14,941 bases of DNA from contig JBBRGA010000086.1 of the NCBI GenBank assembly GCA_038241115.1, positions 1-14,941 of the forward strand, read 5' to 3'. The notes beneath the pieces were generated by a model. That model saw only the letters and a program-made list of their open reading frames with translations. It was not told the DNA's origin and ran no database searches. Source of the DNA: JANYJJ01 sp038241115 (GTDB lineage Bacteria; Pseudomonadota; Gammaproteobacteria; Burkholderiales; Burkholderiaceae_C). Positions within the stretch are counted from its first letter, which is position 1. Every line of letters starts with the position of its first letter. A program made the translations under genes and the position numbers. Shown here piece after piece: positions 6,945 to 13,435 of the stretch.

Positions 6945-7934
6945 CTACAAATTCTTGCGTCGATGGGCTGAAGTCGGGGTGTCAACGGCGACCAGAATCT
7001 CAAAGCGGACGGTCGGCGTGGTGACTTCCAGCGGAGACGCGCCCAGGCCGATCACGCCGCTGCCGTGCAGGGTGCAATTGCCGCGCCGCAGGCCAACGAT
7101 CTCGGTTTCGTTCGAGAAGCGCACATAGGTCCCGTTGTAGCTGAGGTCGTTGAGGCGAAAGCTGCCGCCATGCCAATCGATACGCGCATGTGAGCGCGAC
7201 ACATGCGAGTCGTTGATGCAGTAGTTGGCCTGCGGGCTGCGTCCCAGTACCACCGGCATGGCCGAGCCCGCATAGACCCGAGTCAAATCCAGCCAGGTCA
7301 GGCGAATGCCGCCGGGCTCGGCGGCAGGAATGATGTCGCCGTAGGTGGTTGAGGCCGAATCGGTGAAGCGGTGCGTTTCCAGCACGTAAACATGAACCGC
7401 CTCTGAGCGACCGCGCAGTTGCATGCGGTCCAGGCTGCGAAAGCGTGCTTGTTGCAAAGGTGTGAGCGCTTCTACGACATTGGAGGTGGCCAGGGTTTCA
7501 TCGTCACCGGCATGTTCGAGCAAGCGCGCGGCCACGTTCACCGAATCGCCGAACACATCACCCGCCATTTCCACCACCGCGCCATGGTCCAAGCCCACTT
7601 GCAGTCGCAATCCTTGAACCGTCGTCGGGCGGATCAAGACATTCAGGGCTTGCGCTGCAGTGGTGTCCGACGCCCAAAGTTCGAGCGCGAGGTGCATGTC
7701 GTCGGCCGCTTCCACGGCGTCGAGCGCCGTTTCGAAGACGGCCATCAAACCGTCACCCAAGGTCTTGATGACACGTCCGCTGTGCCGGACCACAACGCCG
7801 TCGAGCATGGTCACGCACTGCGTCACCAGTGCAGTGGCTTCGGTGTTGCCCAGGTTCTCAAACAGCGCCGTGCTGCCTCTGAGATCAGCAAAGATCACGG
7901 TGCGACTTTGCGTCTGCGGTTGAGGCGATGTCAT
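6945..7934 (-). CDS. Class III adenylate/guanylate cyclase with C-terminal FHA domain
   Basis: A 329-residue soluble protein starting at the ATG at 7934; an in-frame TTG at 7964 is less likely because it sits beside the rpoD terminator. The cyclase catalytic domain occupies about 10-190. Metal-binding Asp17 is in VIFADLRGST and Asp61 in KTLGDGLMAVF. Substrate-selecting Lys57 and Asp126 (DVFGDSVNVAARL) fit ATP, and the transition-state residues Asn133 and Arg137 are present. On sequence it should therefore be an active, cAMP-forming enzyme. The FHA domain (about 226-300) has Gly231-Arg232, the SRSH motif (246-249) and SYNGTY (265-270), which bind phosphothreonine peptides. There is no transmembrane segment. 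FHA suggests regulation by, or docking to, a Ser/Thr-phosphorylated partner; no Ser/Thr kinase is encoded here. It may be co-transcribed with the receiver gene downstream. Confidence 0.9.
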   Translation of the reverse strand: MTSPQPQTQSRTVIFADLRGSTALFENLGNTEATALVTQCVTMLDGVVVRHSGRVIKTLGDGLMAVFETALDAVEAADDMHLALELWASDTTAAQALNVLIRPTTVQGLRLQVGLDHGAVVEMAGDVFGDSVNVAARLLEHAGDDETLATSNVVEALTPLQQARFRSLDRMQLRGRSEAVHVYVLETHRFTDSASTTYGDIIPAAEPGGIRLTWLDLTRVYAGSAMPVVLGRSPQANYCINDSHVSRSHARIDWHGGSFRLNDLSYNGTYVRFSNETEIVGLRRGNCTLHGSGVIGLGASPLEVTTPTVRFEILVAVDTPTSAHRRKNL

Positions 7935-7942
7935 GGGCGGTG

Positions 7943-7971
7943 AGTCTAGCTTTTCGTGACCCAATGCACAA
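7943..7971 (-). promoter_or_regulatory. Possible weak promoter for the cyclase-FHA gene
   Basis: On the minus strand, TTGTGC (7971-7966) and TAGACT (7948-7943) are separated by 17 nt, matching the sigma-70 consensus at 3 of 6 and 4 of 6 positions. The -35-like element overlaps the U-tract of the rpoD terminator. The -10 ends 8 nt before the ATG, which would make the mRNA almost leaderless. Low confidence; it is listed because very little other space for a promoter exists. Confidence 0.22.
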
Positions 7972-8007
7972 AAAAAGGCCCGCCTGCTCCGGTGAAACAG
8001 GCGGGCC
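7969..8007 (-). terminator. Rho-independent terminator of rpoD
   Basis: Read on the minus strand, a perfect 10-bp GC-rich stem (GGCCCGCCTG paired with CAGGCGGGCC, at 7998-8007 and 7977-7986) encloses an 11-nt loop. It is followed at once by seven T residues (7976-7970). It lies about 105 nt after the rpoD stop and 34 nt before the cyclase ATG. This is a textbook intrinsic terminator. Confidence 0.93.
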
Positions 8008-8010
8008 GCG

Positions 8011-8050
8011 ATGGGTCGCGCTGGGTCGTGCTGGGTCGCGCTGGGTCGTT
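8011..8050. repeat. Four tandem 10-nt repeats downstream of rpoD
   Basis: Four contiguous 10-nt units, consensus CTGGGTCGYG, differ at only a few positions (first base of unit 1, ninth base alternating C/T, last base of unit 4). They lie between the rpoD stop and its terminator, so they fall in the rpoD 3' untranslated region. They look like a simple slippage array; no function is evident. Confidence 0.85.
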
Positions 8051-8111
8051 GTGATCAATGTGGGCAGCTATCCGCCGCTGAGTGCAGTGACGTCCCGCCA
8101 ATGCGCAGCAC

Positions 8112-10313
8112 TCAAAGGTTGTCCAGATACGTCCTCAGTTTGTCCGAGCGGCTCGGGTGTTTGAGTTTGCGGATGGCCTTGGCTTCAATTTGACGGATGC
8201 GCTCGCGCGTCACGTCGAACTGTTTGCCCACCTCTTCCAGCGTGTGGTCGGTGCTCATCTCGATGCCGAAGCGCATGCGCAGAACCTTGGCTTCACGCGG
8301 CGTCAGGCTGTCGAGGATGTCTTTGACCACATCGCGCAAACCGGCTTGCATGGCGGCCTCAATGGGCGCGGTGTTGTTGGTGTCTTCGATGAAGTCACCC
8401 AAGTGCGAGTCGTCGTCGTCACCAATCGGCGTTTCCATGCTGATCGGCTCTTTGGCGATCTTCATGATCTTGCGGATTTTGTCTTCCGGGATCTCCATTT
8501 TCTCGGCCAGCGTCGGCGCGTCGGGCTCGAAGCCAAACTCTTGCAAGTGCTGGCGGCTCAAGCGGTTCATTTTGTTGATCGTCTCGATCATGTGAACCGG
8601 TATGCGAATGGTGCGCGCCTGGTCGGCAATCGAACGCGTGATGGCCTGACGAATCCACCACGTGGCGTAGGTCGAGAACTTGTAGCCGCGACGGTATTCA
8701 AACTTGTCCACCGCCTTCATCAAACCGATGTTGCCTTCTTGAATCAAGTCCAAGAATTGCAGACCGCGGTTGGTGTATTTCTTGGCGATGGAAATGACCA
8801 AGCGCAAGTTGGCCTCGATCATTTCTTTCTTCGCATCGCGTGACGACTTTTCGCCCTCGTTCATGCGCTTGTTGATCTTTTTCAAATCGTCCAGTGGCAC
8901 CACGGCGCGCGCTTGCTGATCGGTCAGCTTCTTTTGCAGCTCTTGCACTGGCGGCAAATTGCGCGCCAGGATCACGCTGTAAGACTTGTTGGCGGCAACC
9001 TCTTTTTCAGCCCACTTCAGGTTGAGCATGTTGGGCGGAAAGTGCTTGATGAAGTGCTCTTGCGGCATTCCGCATTTGTCCACCAGGATCTTGCGCAGCT
9101 CGCGTTCGTAGCGACGCACGTCATCGACTTGAGAACGCAAGATGCCGCAAAGTTTTTCAATGGTCTTGACCGTGAACCGCACCGTCATCAACTCGGTGCT
9201 GATGGCCTGCTGTGCCTTGGTGTAGGAGGCGGACTCGTAGCCGTCTTTCTCAAACGCTTTGCGCATCTTGTCGAAATTGATGCGCAGCGTGTCAAAGCGG
9301 ATCAGCGCCGCCACTTTCAGTTCTTCCAGCTTCTTGGTCAGCGCTTTGCTGCCGCCGTTGCCGTCGTCGTCATCCTCTTCGTCCATGAAGTCGACATCTT
9401 CTTCGGCGACGTAGTCGTCGGCTTCGCCTTCAGACACAAAGCCGTCTACTGCTTCGGATATTTTCATGTCCCCGCTGCGAATGCGGTCGGCGTAAACCAA
9501 GATCTCGGCGATGGTGGTGGGCGACGCGCTGATGGCGTGCATCATGGCCTGCAGGCCGCCTTCAATGCGCTTGGCGATCTCGATTTCGCCCTCGCGGGTG
9601 AGCAGTTCGACGGTGCCCATTTCGCGCATGTACATGCGCACTGGGTCGGTGGTGCGGCCGAACTCAGAGTCCACCGTAGAAAGCGCCGCTTCGGCGGCTT
9701 CTTCGGCTTCCTCCTCGGTGGCGGCGGCAGAGCCTCCACCAGCGATCAATAGTGTGGCGGCGTCAGGTGCTTGCTCGTACACCGCGATGCCCATGTCGTT
9801 CAACATCGACACGATGGCTTCCAAAATCTCCGCATCCATCAGCTTTTCGGGCAGGTGGTCGTTGATCTCCTGGTGCGTCAGGAAGCCACGCGTCTTGCCC
9901 ATCTTCATGAGCGTTTTCAGCTCGTGGCGACGTTTGGCGGCTTCTTCTTCGGTAAGCGCGGTTTCTTCGAGGCCGAACTCGCGCATCAACGCGCGCTCTT
10001 TGGCGCGAGACACCTTCATTCGCAGCGGTTTGACTTTGACGGCTTCGTCGCCCGCGACGGCCGCGACCTCGACCTCTGGCTCGCCTTCGAGGTCGGCTTC
10101 AATGTCCGAAAAGTCCTCTTCCGAAGGCGCTGGTTTTTTGCCTTCAACCTCTTTCGGCTTGCGCCCGCGCTTGACTTCAGCCGCAGGAGCCATCGCTTTG
10201 GCCGCCGCCTTGGCGGTGGCCTTTGGCATCTTCGCCGTCATTTCGACCTTGTCGGCTTTGGCGGGTTTTACAGGCTTGGCGGGTGCGGCGGCAGCGCTCT
10301 TCTTTGCGATCAT
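8112..10313 (-). CDS. rpoD: RNA polymerase primary sigma factor RpoD (sigma-70)
   Basis: A 733-residue housekeeping sigma factor that directs RNA polymerase to -35/-10 promoters. The ATG at 10313 is preceded by a good ribosome site (GAGGAA), which decides it over upstream in-frame codons. Order: an Ala/Lys/Pro-rich then acidic extension (1-105), region 1.1 (about 108-190), region 1.2 (DPVRMYMREMGTVELLTREGE, from 223), a non-conserved region with a strongly acidic run (DEEDDDD, 311-317), region 2 (about 495-565, with IQEGNIGLMKAVDKFEYRRG and KFSTYATWWIRQAI for -10 recognition and melting), region 3 (about 570-650) and region 4 (about 667-733, with VTRERIRQIEAKAIRKLKHP for -35 binding). It is about 120 residues longer than the E. 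coli protein, mostly through the N-terminal extension, as in other Burkholderiales. It appears to be a single-gene unit with its own promoter and terminator; no dnaG is adjacent. Confidence 0.98.
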   Translation of the reverse strand: MIAKKSAAAAPAKPVKPAKADKVEMTAKMPKATAKAAAKAMAPAAEVKRGRKPKEVEGKKPAPSEEDFSDIEADLEGEPEVEVAAVAGDEAVKVKPLRMKVSRAKERALMREFGLEETALTEEEAAKRRHELKTLMKMGKTRGFLTHQEINDHLPEKLMDAEILEAIVSMLNDMGIAVYEQAPDAATLLIAGGGSAAATEEEAEEAAEAALSTVDSEFGRTTDPVRMYMREMGTVELLTREGEIEIAKRIEGGLQAMMHAISASPTTIAEILVYADRIRSGDMKISEAVDGFVSEGEADDYVAEEDVDFMDEEDDDDGNGGSKALTKKLEELKVAALIRFDTLRINFDKMRKAFEKDGYESASYTKAQQAISTELMTVRFTVKTIEKLCGILRSQVDDVRRYERELRKILVDKCGMPQEHFIKHFPPNMLNLKWAEKEVAANKSYSVILARNLPPVQELQKKLTDQQARAVVPLDDLKKINKRMNEGEKSSRDAKKEMIEANLRLVISIAKKYTNRGLQFLDLIQEGNIGLMKAVDKFEYRRGYKFSTYATWWIRQAITRSIADQARTIRIPVHMIETINKMNRLSRQHLQEFGFEPDAPTLAEKMEIPEDKIRKIMKIAKEPISMETPIGDDDDSHLGDFIEDTNNTAPIEAAMQAGLRDVVKDILDSLTPREAKVLRMRFGIEMSTDHTLEEVGKQFDVTRERIRQIEAKAIRKLKHPSRSDKLRTYLDNL

Positions 10314-10583
10314 GCAATTCCTCGAATGGTGATGTGGCTGACTTACTTGTCTGGGTTGCTTAACTAAGTCACTTAACGGAGCACACGTTGAACCCGAAAC
10401 GCCGACCAACAACAGCGCTCAAAGGTGGCTGCCGGAATCGTTTTTGCAGGAAACAACGTTCACGTCGACGAGCGCAAAACCGCTTGAAAGAACAGTCAAA
10501 CACTCAGCCTGATTCACGCCGAAAACTGAGCGTGAGCATGTCGTGTTGGCAGTCCTTGCGGGTGAGTTTGGCCTTGAGTGGTG

Positions 10584-10600
10584 ACTCTGTTTCACAGAGT
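10584..10600 (-). other. Perfect hairpin in the rpoD leader
   Basis: ACTCTGT (10584-10590) and ACAGAGT (10594-10600) form a 7-bp perfect inverted repeat with a 3-nt centre. As RNA it is a small stable hairpin about 50 nt downstream of the predicted rpoD transcription start. As DNA it could be a regulator site. There is no T-tract, so it is not an intrinsic terminator. Confidence 0.5.
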
Positions 10601-10651
10601 GGCCGGGGCCCGGAGGTGCTGCTGTCACGGTTGACGCGATGGCGAAAATCG

Positions 10652-10657
10652 GATTAT
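10652..10657 (-). promoter_or_regulatory. Consensus -10 box of the probable rpoD promoter
   Basis: A perfect TATAAT on the minus strand within GGGTATAATCC, facing rpoD with no gene in between. No good -35 is found at 16-19 nt spacing. On the opposite strand the same bases form TTATAC/TATACC, 17-18 nt after TTGACG (10630-10635), so promoter-like elements overlap in both directions. Confidence 0.6.
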
Positions 10658-10735
10658 ACCCAAGCGCTCGTGTACCTAAGCACTGAATACGGCGTGGGAA
10701 GGCTCGCGGCAGGCCGGTTTCAGGCTTTCGCCCGC

Positions 10736-10757
10736 GCTCGAGATCAGCTCGAGATCA
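10736..10757. repeat. Tandem 11-nt duplication at the end of the Roadblock-type gene
   Basis: GCTCGAGATCA occurs twice back to back (10736-10746, 10747-10757). The second copy contains the complement of the stop codon of the leftward gene. This is a short exact duplication of the kind made by slippage; it does not alter the reading frame because it lies at and beyond the stop. Confidence 0.8.
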
Positions 10758-11984
10758 GCCCAAATTCAGCTCAACTTCTTCCAGCTTGGACCGAACGGTC
10801 GAAAGGTTGGCGCGTTGGCGATCCAGCACCGCCAGCAAGAAGACATCTGCGTGGGCCGCCAACGTGCGCAGCACATGGTGGCGCGACGCGGTGCTGGTGA
10901 TTATTTCTTGCGTGGGGTCGGTCATGCCCATGTTGCGTGAAGCCTGTTGGTGCGAGCGCAGGATTGCACTGCTGCTGACAGCGGACAGCGTCATGTCCAC
11001 GGGATGGTCCTCGCGCGTTTCGCGTGCCAGCACCAAGCCTGTGTTGCTGTCCACCACGGCGCAGCCCAACAGCCCGTCCAAGTGCCGCATGTGGGCCAAG
11101 GCAAGTTGCGCGCGCGCGGGCTCAATCGGCGCAGTTGATTGCTTTGAAGCTTCTTCAGCCAGTGAAAAACTGATGGGCGCTGGCGTGCGTGCACCGACAC
11201 GCGGCCCTGGTAGTTTTTTGACTTGGTTCCAAACGCGCAACAGCGCGTTCCACACCGACGAAGGGCTGGTCAGCGGCTCATCGATGACCTGCACTGAAAC
11301 GCCGGTGGGCCACGTGACCGCGTGGATCCGATGCGTCATGCCGCTGGCCCCCGGTGGCACCATGAACAGAAGGTTGGGGCAGCGCCAGGTGCTTGACGCA
11401 CAGGCTTCACGCATGCTGTCTAAAAGGGCGTCTAACGCGTGCGGCTGCATGGCCCCCACGATCACCACCGTGAGGTGGCTGCGCTCCATCAGCACCACCG
11501 CAATCTCGGCGTTCTCGCGGCCTTGGGCGCGCACGTCGGCGCGGTAAATCTTCAGCGTCTCTTCATGGCGTCTCACTAGAGTGGTTCGCTCGATGGTGGC
11601 CAGTGTGCGCAGGGTGGCCTGCTCGCGGAGGTGCAGGCGGTCAAGCGGTCTGCCGCCGGCATCAGAAAGTGCGCGCACCACCTCTGCTGCCCACAAGCCG
11701 CTGGGGTCGACAAGCGTGATCAGGCGGCTGGCAGTTTCCAGGTCGGATCGAGTCGCTGCAAAGTGTTCGCGGATGGCTTGCGCAGGTGAACCACTGAACA
11801 CCAGATCGTGCTGATGGCGGTCGACGAGGTGACCGCTCTGATTCAGGTCGCTGACCGCCGTTTCCAGAATGGCCGTGGCCGCAAAGCCCTGATCGCCGAC
11901 GTCGCCAGATGCCGATGGCCTGGGGTCACTTTGCCCATTCGAAGGCTTGCTGCTTTCAAGCTCACCGAATAAAGACGACAACAT
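10755..11984 (-). CDS. Protein of unknown function with probable C-terminal Roadblock/LC7-type domain
   Basis: A 409-residue soluble protein that I do not recognise as a named family. The ATG at 11984 is chosen because AGGAAGG lies about 7 nt upstream; an in-frame codon at 12050 lacks this. Residues 1-60 are polar and probably disordered (Ser, Pro and Asp rich). Residues 75-150 are charged and helical. Residues 160-255 alternate hydrophobic strands and helices (IAVVLMERSHLTVVIVGAM, CPNLLFMVPPG), suggesting an alpha/beta domain. Residues 262-292 are a Pro/Ala linker. The C-terminal 110 or so residues (about 296-406) read as helix, then LLGCAVVDSNTGLVLA, helix, strand, strand (VFLLAVLDR), helix, the order of Roadblock/LC7 (MglB-like) domains that partner small GTPases. 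No GTPase is encoded nearby. It lies upstream of rpoD on the same strand but 441 nt away, so a separate unit is likely. The domain call is by pattern only. Confidence 0.7.
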   Translation of the reverse strand: MLSSLFGELESSKPSNGQSDPRPSASGDVGDQGFAATAILETAVSDLNQSGHLVDRHQHDLVFSGSPAQAIREHFAATRSDLETASRLITLVDPSGLWAAEVVRALSDAGGRPLDRLHLREQATLRTLATIERTTLVRRHEETLKIYRADVRAQGRENAEIAVVLMERSHLTVVIVGAMQPHALDALLDSMREACASSTWRCPNLLFMVPPGASGMTHRIHAVTWPTGVSVQVIDEPLTSPSSVWNALLRVWNQVKKLPGPRVGARTPAPISFSLAEEASKQSTAPIEPARAQLALAHMRHLDGLLGCAVVDSNTGLVLARETREDHPVDMTLSAVSSSAILRSHQQASRNMGMTDPTQEIITSTASRHHVLRTLAAHADVFLLAVLDRQRANLSTVRSKLEEVELNLG

Positions 11985-12163
11985 GGGCGACCTTCCTGTA
12001 CGGACGAGCGCAAGAAAAAGCGCGCCCAGCTGAGGTCTCAGTTTAGGCATGCGCTCGGCGCCGTCTATCCCTAGAGTTGCAAGTTTTTGTAGCCATCCAA
12101 TGTGGCGCCTACCGGCGGGCCGACTTGCGTAATATCAGCGTCCAATTCATTGAGCGACACGAA
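11985..12163. promoter_or_regulatory. Divergent intergenic region between the Roadblock-type gene and the MFS gene
   Basis: These 179 nt must contain the start signals of both divergent units. A TAATAT box at 12131-12136, preceded by TTGCG, is the best -10-like element for the rightward gene, but no matching -35 is evident. On the leftward side only the AGGAAGG ribosome site is clear. I see no operator-like repeat. Confidence 0.4.
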
Positions 12164-13435
12164 ATGATCTCGTCCTCTGCTGCGTTACCGGCTGCCGCAC
12201 CGCCCCTTCGTCAAGACGCCGGCCTGATCGGCCTGATTGGCACGGCGCACCTCATCAGCCATTTCAGTCAGCTGCTGCTGGCACCGCTGTTTCCTTGGTT
12301 GAAAGACGCGTTTAACGCCAGTTACGCCGAGTTGGGACTGCTGATGTCGGTGTTTTTTGTGGTGTCTTGCGCCTCTCAAGCCGCCGCTGGTTTTGCCGTG
12401 GACCGCTTCGGCCCGCGGCCCATTCTGTTGGCGGGCCTCGGCATTTTGGGTACGGCGGCTCTCGGATTTGCCTTCAGCCACAGCTACGCCACGTTGCTCT
12501 TTTTCTCGGCATTGGCGGGCCTCGGCAACGGCGTGTTTCACCCGGTGGACTTCACCTTGCTGAACCGCAAAGTGCATGCCTCGCGTTTGGGCCACGCCTT
12601 CAGCGTGCACGGCATCACCGGAAGCCTGGGCTGGGCGCTGGCACCCGCCCTGTTGGTACCCATCACCCTGGCCTACTCCTGGCGTGCAGCTTTGATGTGC
12701 GCTGCGGCATTGATCTTTGCGGTGCTGGCATTGATGTGGATTTACCGCGATCGATTGGCGCTGCCTCTGCCCAGCGATGTTGCTCAAGCCGTTGACGATC
12801 ACAAGCCAGTCCCGACCCCGGAAGGCAACTTCGATTTCCTGAAGATCCCTGCGGTTTGGATGTGTTTTGCCTTTTTCCTTTTCAATGCCATGGTGCTCAG
12901 CGCGGTGCAGGCGTTCGCGCCTGAAGCCGCACGTTTGTTGCACGCGGTGCCCATAGCGGCTGCGGCCATGTGCCTGACCACTTACATGCTTTGCAGCGCA
13001 GGCGGCATGGTGCTGGGCGGATTTTTGGCGTCCAACCCGGCACGCTGCGAGCGCGTCATCGCTGCCGGTTACGGCTTGTCGGCGGTGGTCGCTTTGAGCA
13101 TGGCTTGGATCGACGTGCCCGGCGCATGGGTGCCGCTCATGTTTGGCGTGATGGGTTTCGCGTCAGGCACCGCCGGGCCCTCGCGCGATCTCATCGTCAA
13201 AAGCGCAGCTCCCGCCAACGCCACCGGCCGCGTTTACGGCGTGGTGTATTCGGGCCTGGACATTGGGCAGGCCGTGGCCCCATTGCTGTTCGGCACGTTG
13301 ATGGACCATGGCCAGCCGATGCAGGTTTGGATCGGCATTGCGCTGTTGCAGTTGATGCTTATCGGCAGCGCGTTCAACGTGCGGCGGGTTCGCCGCACGG
13401 CTCAAGTCACAACCGCCTTGGGAGCTGCGACATGA
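12164..13435 (+). CDS. Major facilitator superfamily transporter, fosmidomycin-resistance (Fsr)-like
   Basis: A 423-residue inner-membrane transporter with 12 probable helices in two halves, separated by a polar loop at about 195-228. The MFS motif A region is GFAVDRFGPRPIL (76-88). The stretch ALAGLGNGVFHPVDF (116-130), with its FHP triplet in the fourth helix, matches the Fsr-like drug-efflux family. GPSRDLIVK (338-346) fits the second-half counterpart. The ATG at 12164 is chosen because the helix-forming part begins about 20 residues later; an in-frame codon at 12077 would add an unlikely polar extension. The ribosome site is weak (GAGCG). Its stop overlaps the start of the TPP enzyme (ATGA), so the two are translated together, which suggests that it imports the substrate or exports the product of that enzyme. 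Substrate and direction are unknown. Confidence 0.88.
   Translation: MISSSAALPAAAPPLRQDAGLIGLIGTAHLISHFSQLLLAPLFPWLKDAFNASYAELGLLMSVFFVVSCASQAAAGFAVDRFGPRPILLAGLGILGTAALGFAFSHSYATLLFFSALAGLGNGVFHPVDFTLLNRKVHASRLGHAFSVHGITGSLGWALAPALLVPITLAYSWRAALMCAAALIFAVLALMWIYRDRLALPLPSDVAQAVDDHKPVPTPEGNFDFLKIPAVWMCFAFFLFNAMVLSAVQAFAPEAARLLHAVPIAAAAMCLTTYMLCSAGGMVLGGFLASNPARCERVIAAGYGLSAVVALSMAWIDVPGAWVPLMFGVMGFASGTAGPSRDLIVKSAAPANATGRVYGVVYSGLDIGQAVAPLLFGTLMDHGQPMQVWIGIALLQLMLIGSAFNVRRVRRTAQVTTALGAAT

Larger units (their letters stand above)
10314..10754. other. 441-nt gene-free stretch: rpoD leader and promoter region
   Basis: No credible gene is present; the open frames here are short and have no recognisable domain. 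Contents, from rpoD outward, are the GAGGAA ribosome site, an imperfect palindrome/direct repeat around 10359-10377 (CTTAAC twice), a 7-bp perfect hairpin at 10584-10600, a TATAAT box at 10657-10652, and the start of an 11-nt duplication at the far end. If transcription starts from the TATAAT box, the rpoD mRNA leader is about 330 nt, long enough for post-transcriptional control. Confidence 0.6.

Noticed and set aside
6184..7128. Open frame of 314 codons on the + strand
   Set aside because: It is antisense to both the receiver gene and the end of the cyclase-FHA gene, which have convincing domain motifs.
7935..8111. tRNA or small RNA gene in the gap between the cyclase gene and rpoD
   Set aside because: I found no cloverleaf or conserved TPsiC-like box; the content is explained by the terminator and the 10-nt tandem repeats.
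10419..10628. 69-codon frame on the - strand in the rpoD leader
   Set aside because: It has no ribosome site or recognisable sequence, and a composition typical of non-coding DNA. A leader peptide cannot be excluded but is not supported.
12185..12943. Open frame of 252 codons on the - strand
   Set aside because: It is antisense to the MFS gene, with no hydrophobic pattern or domain of its own.
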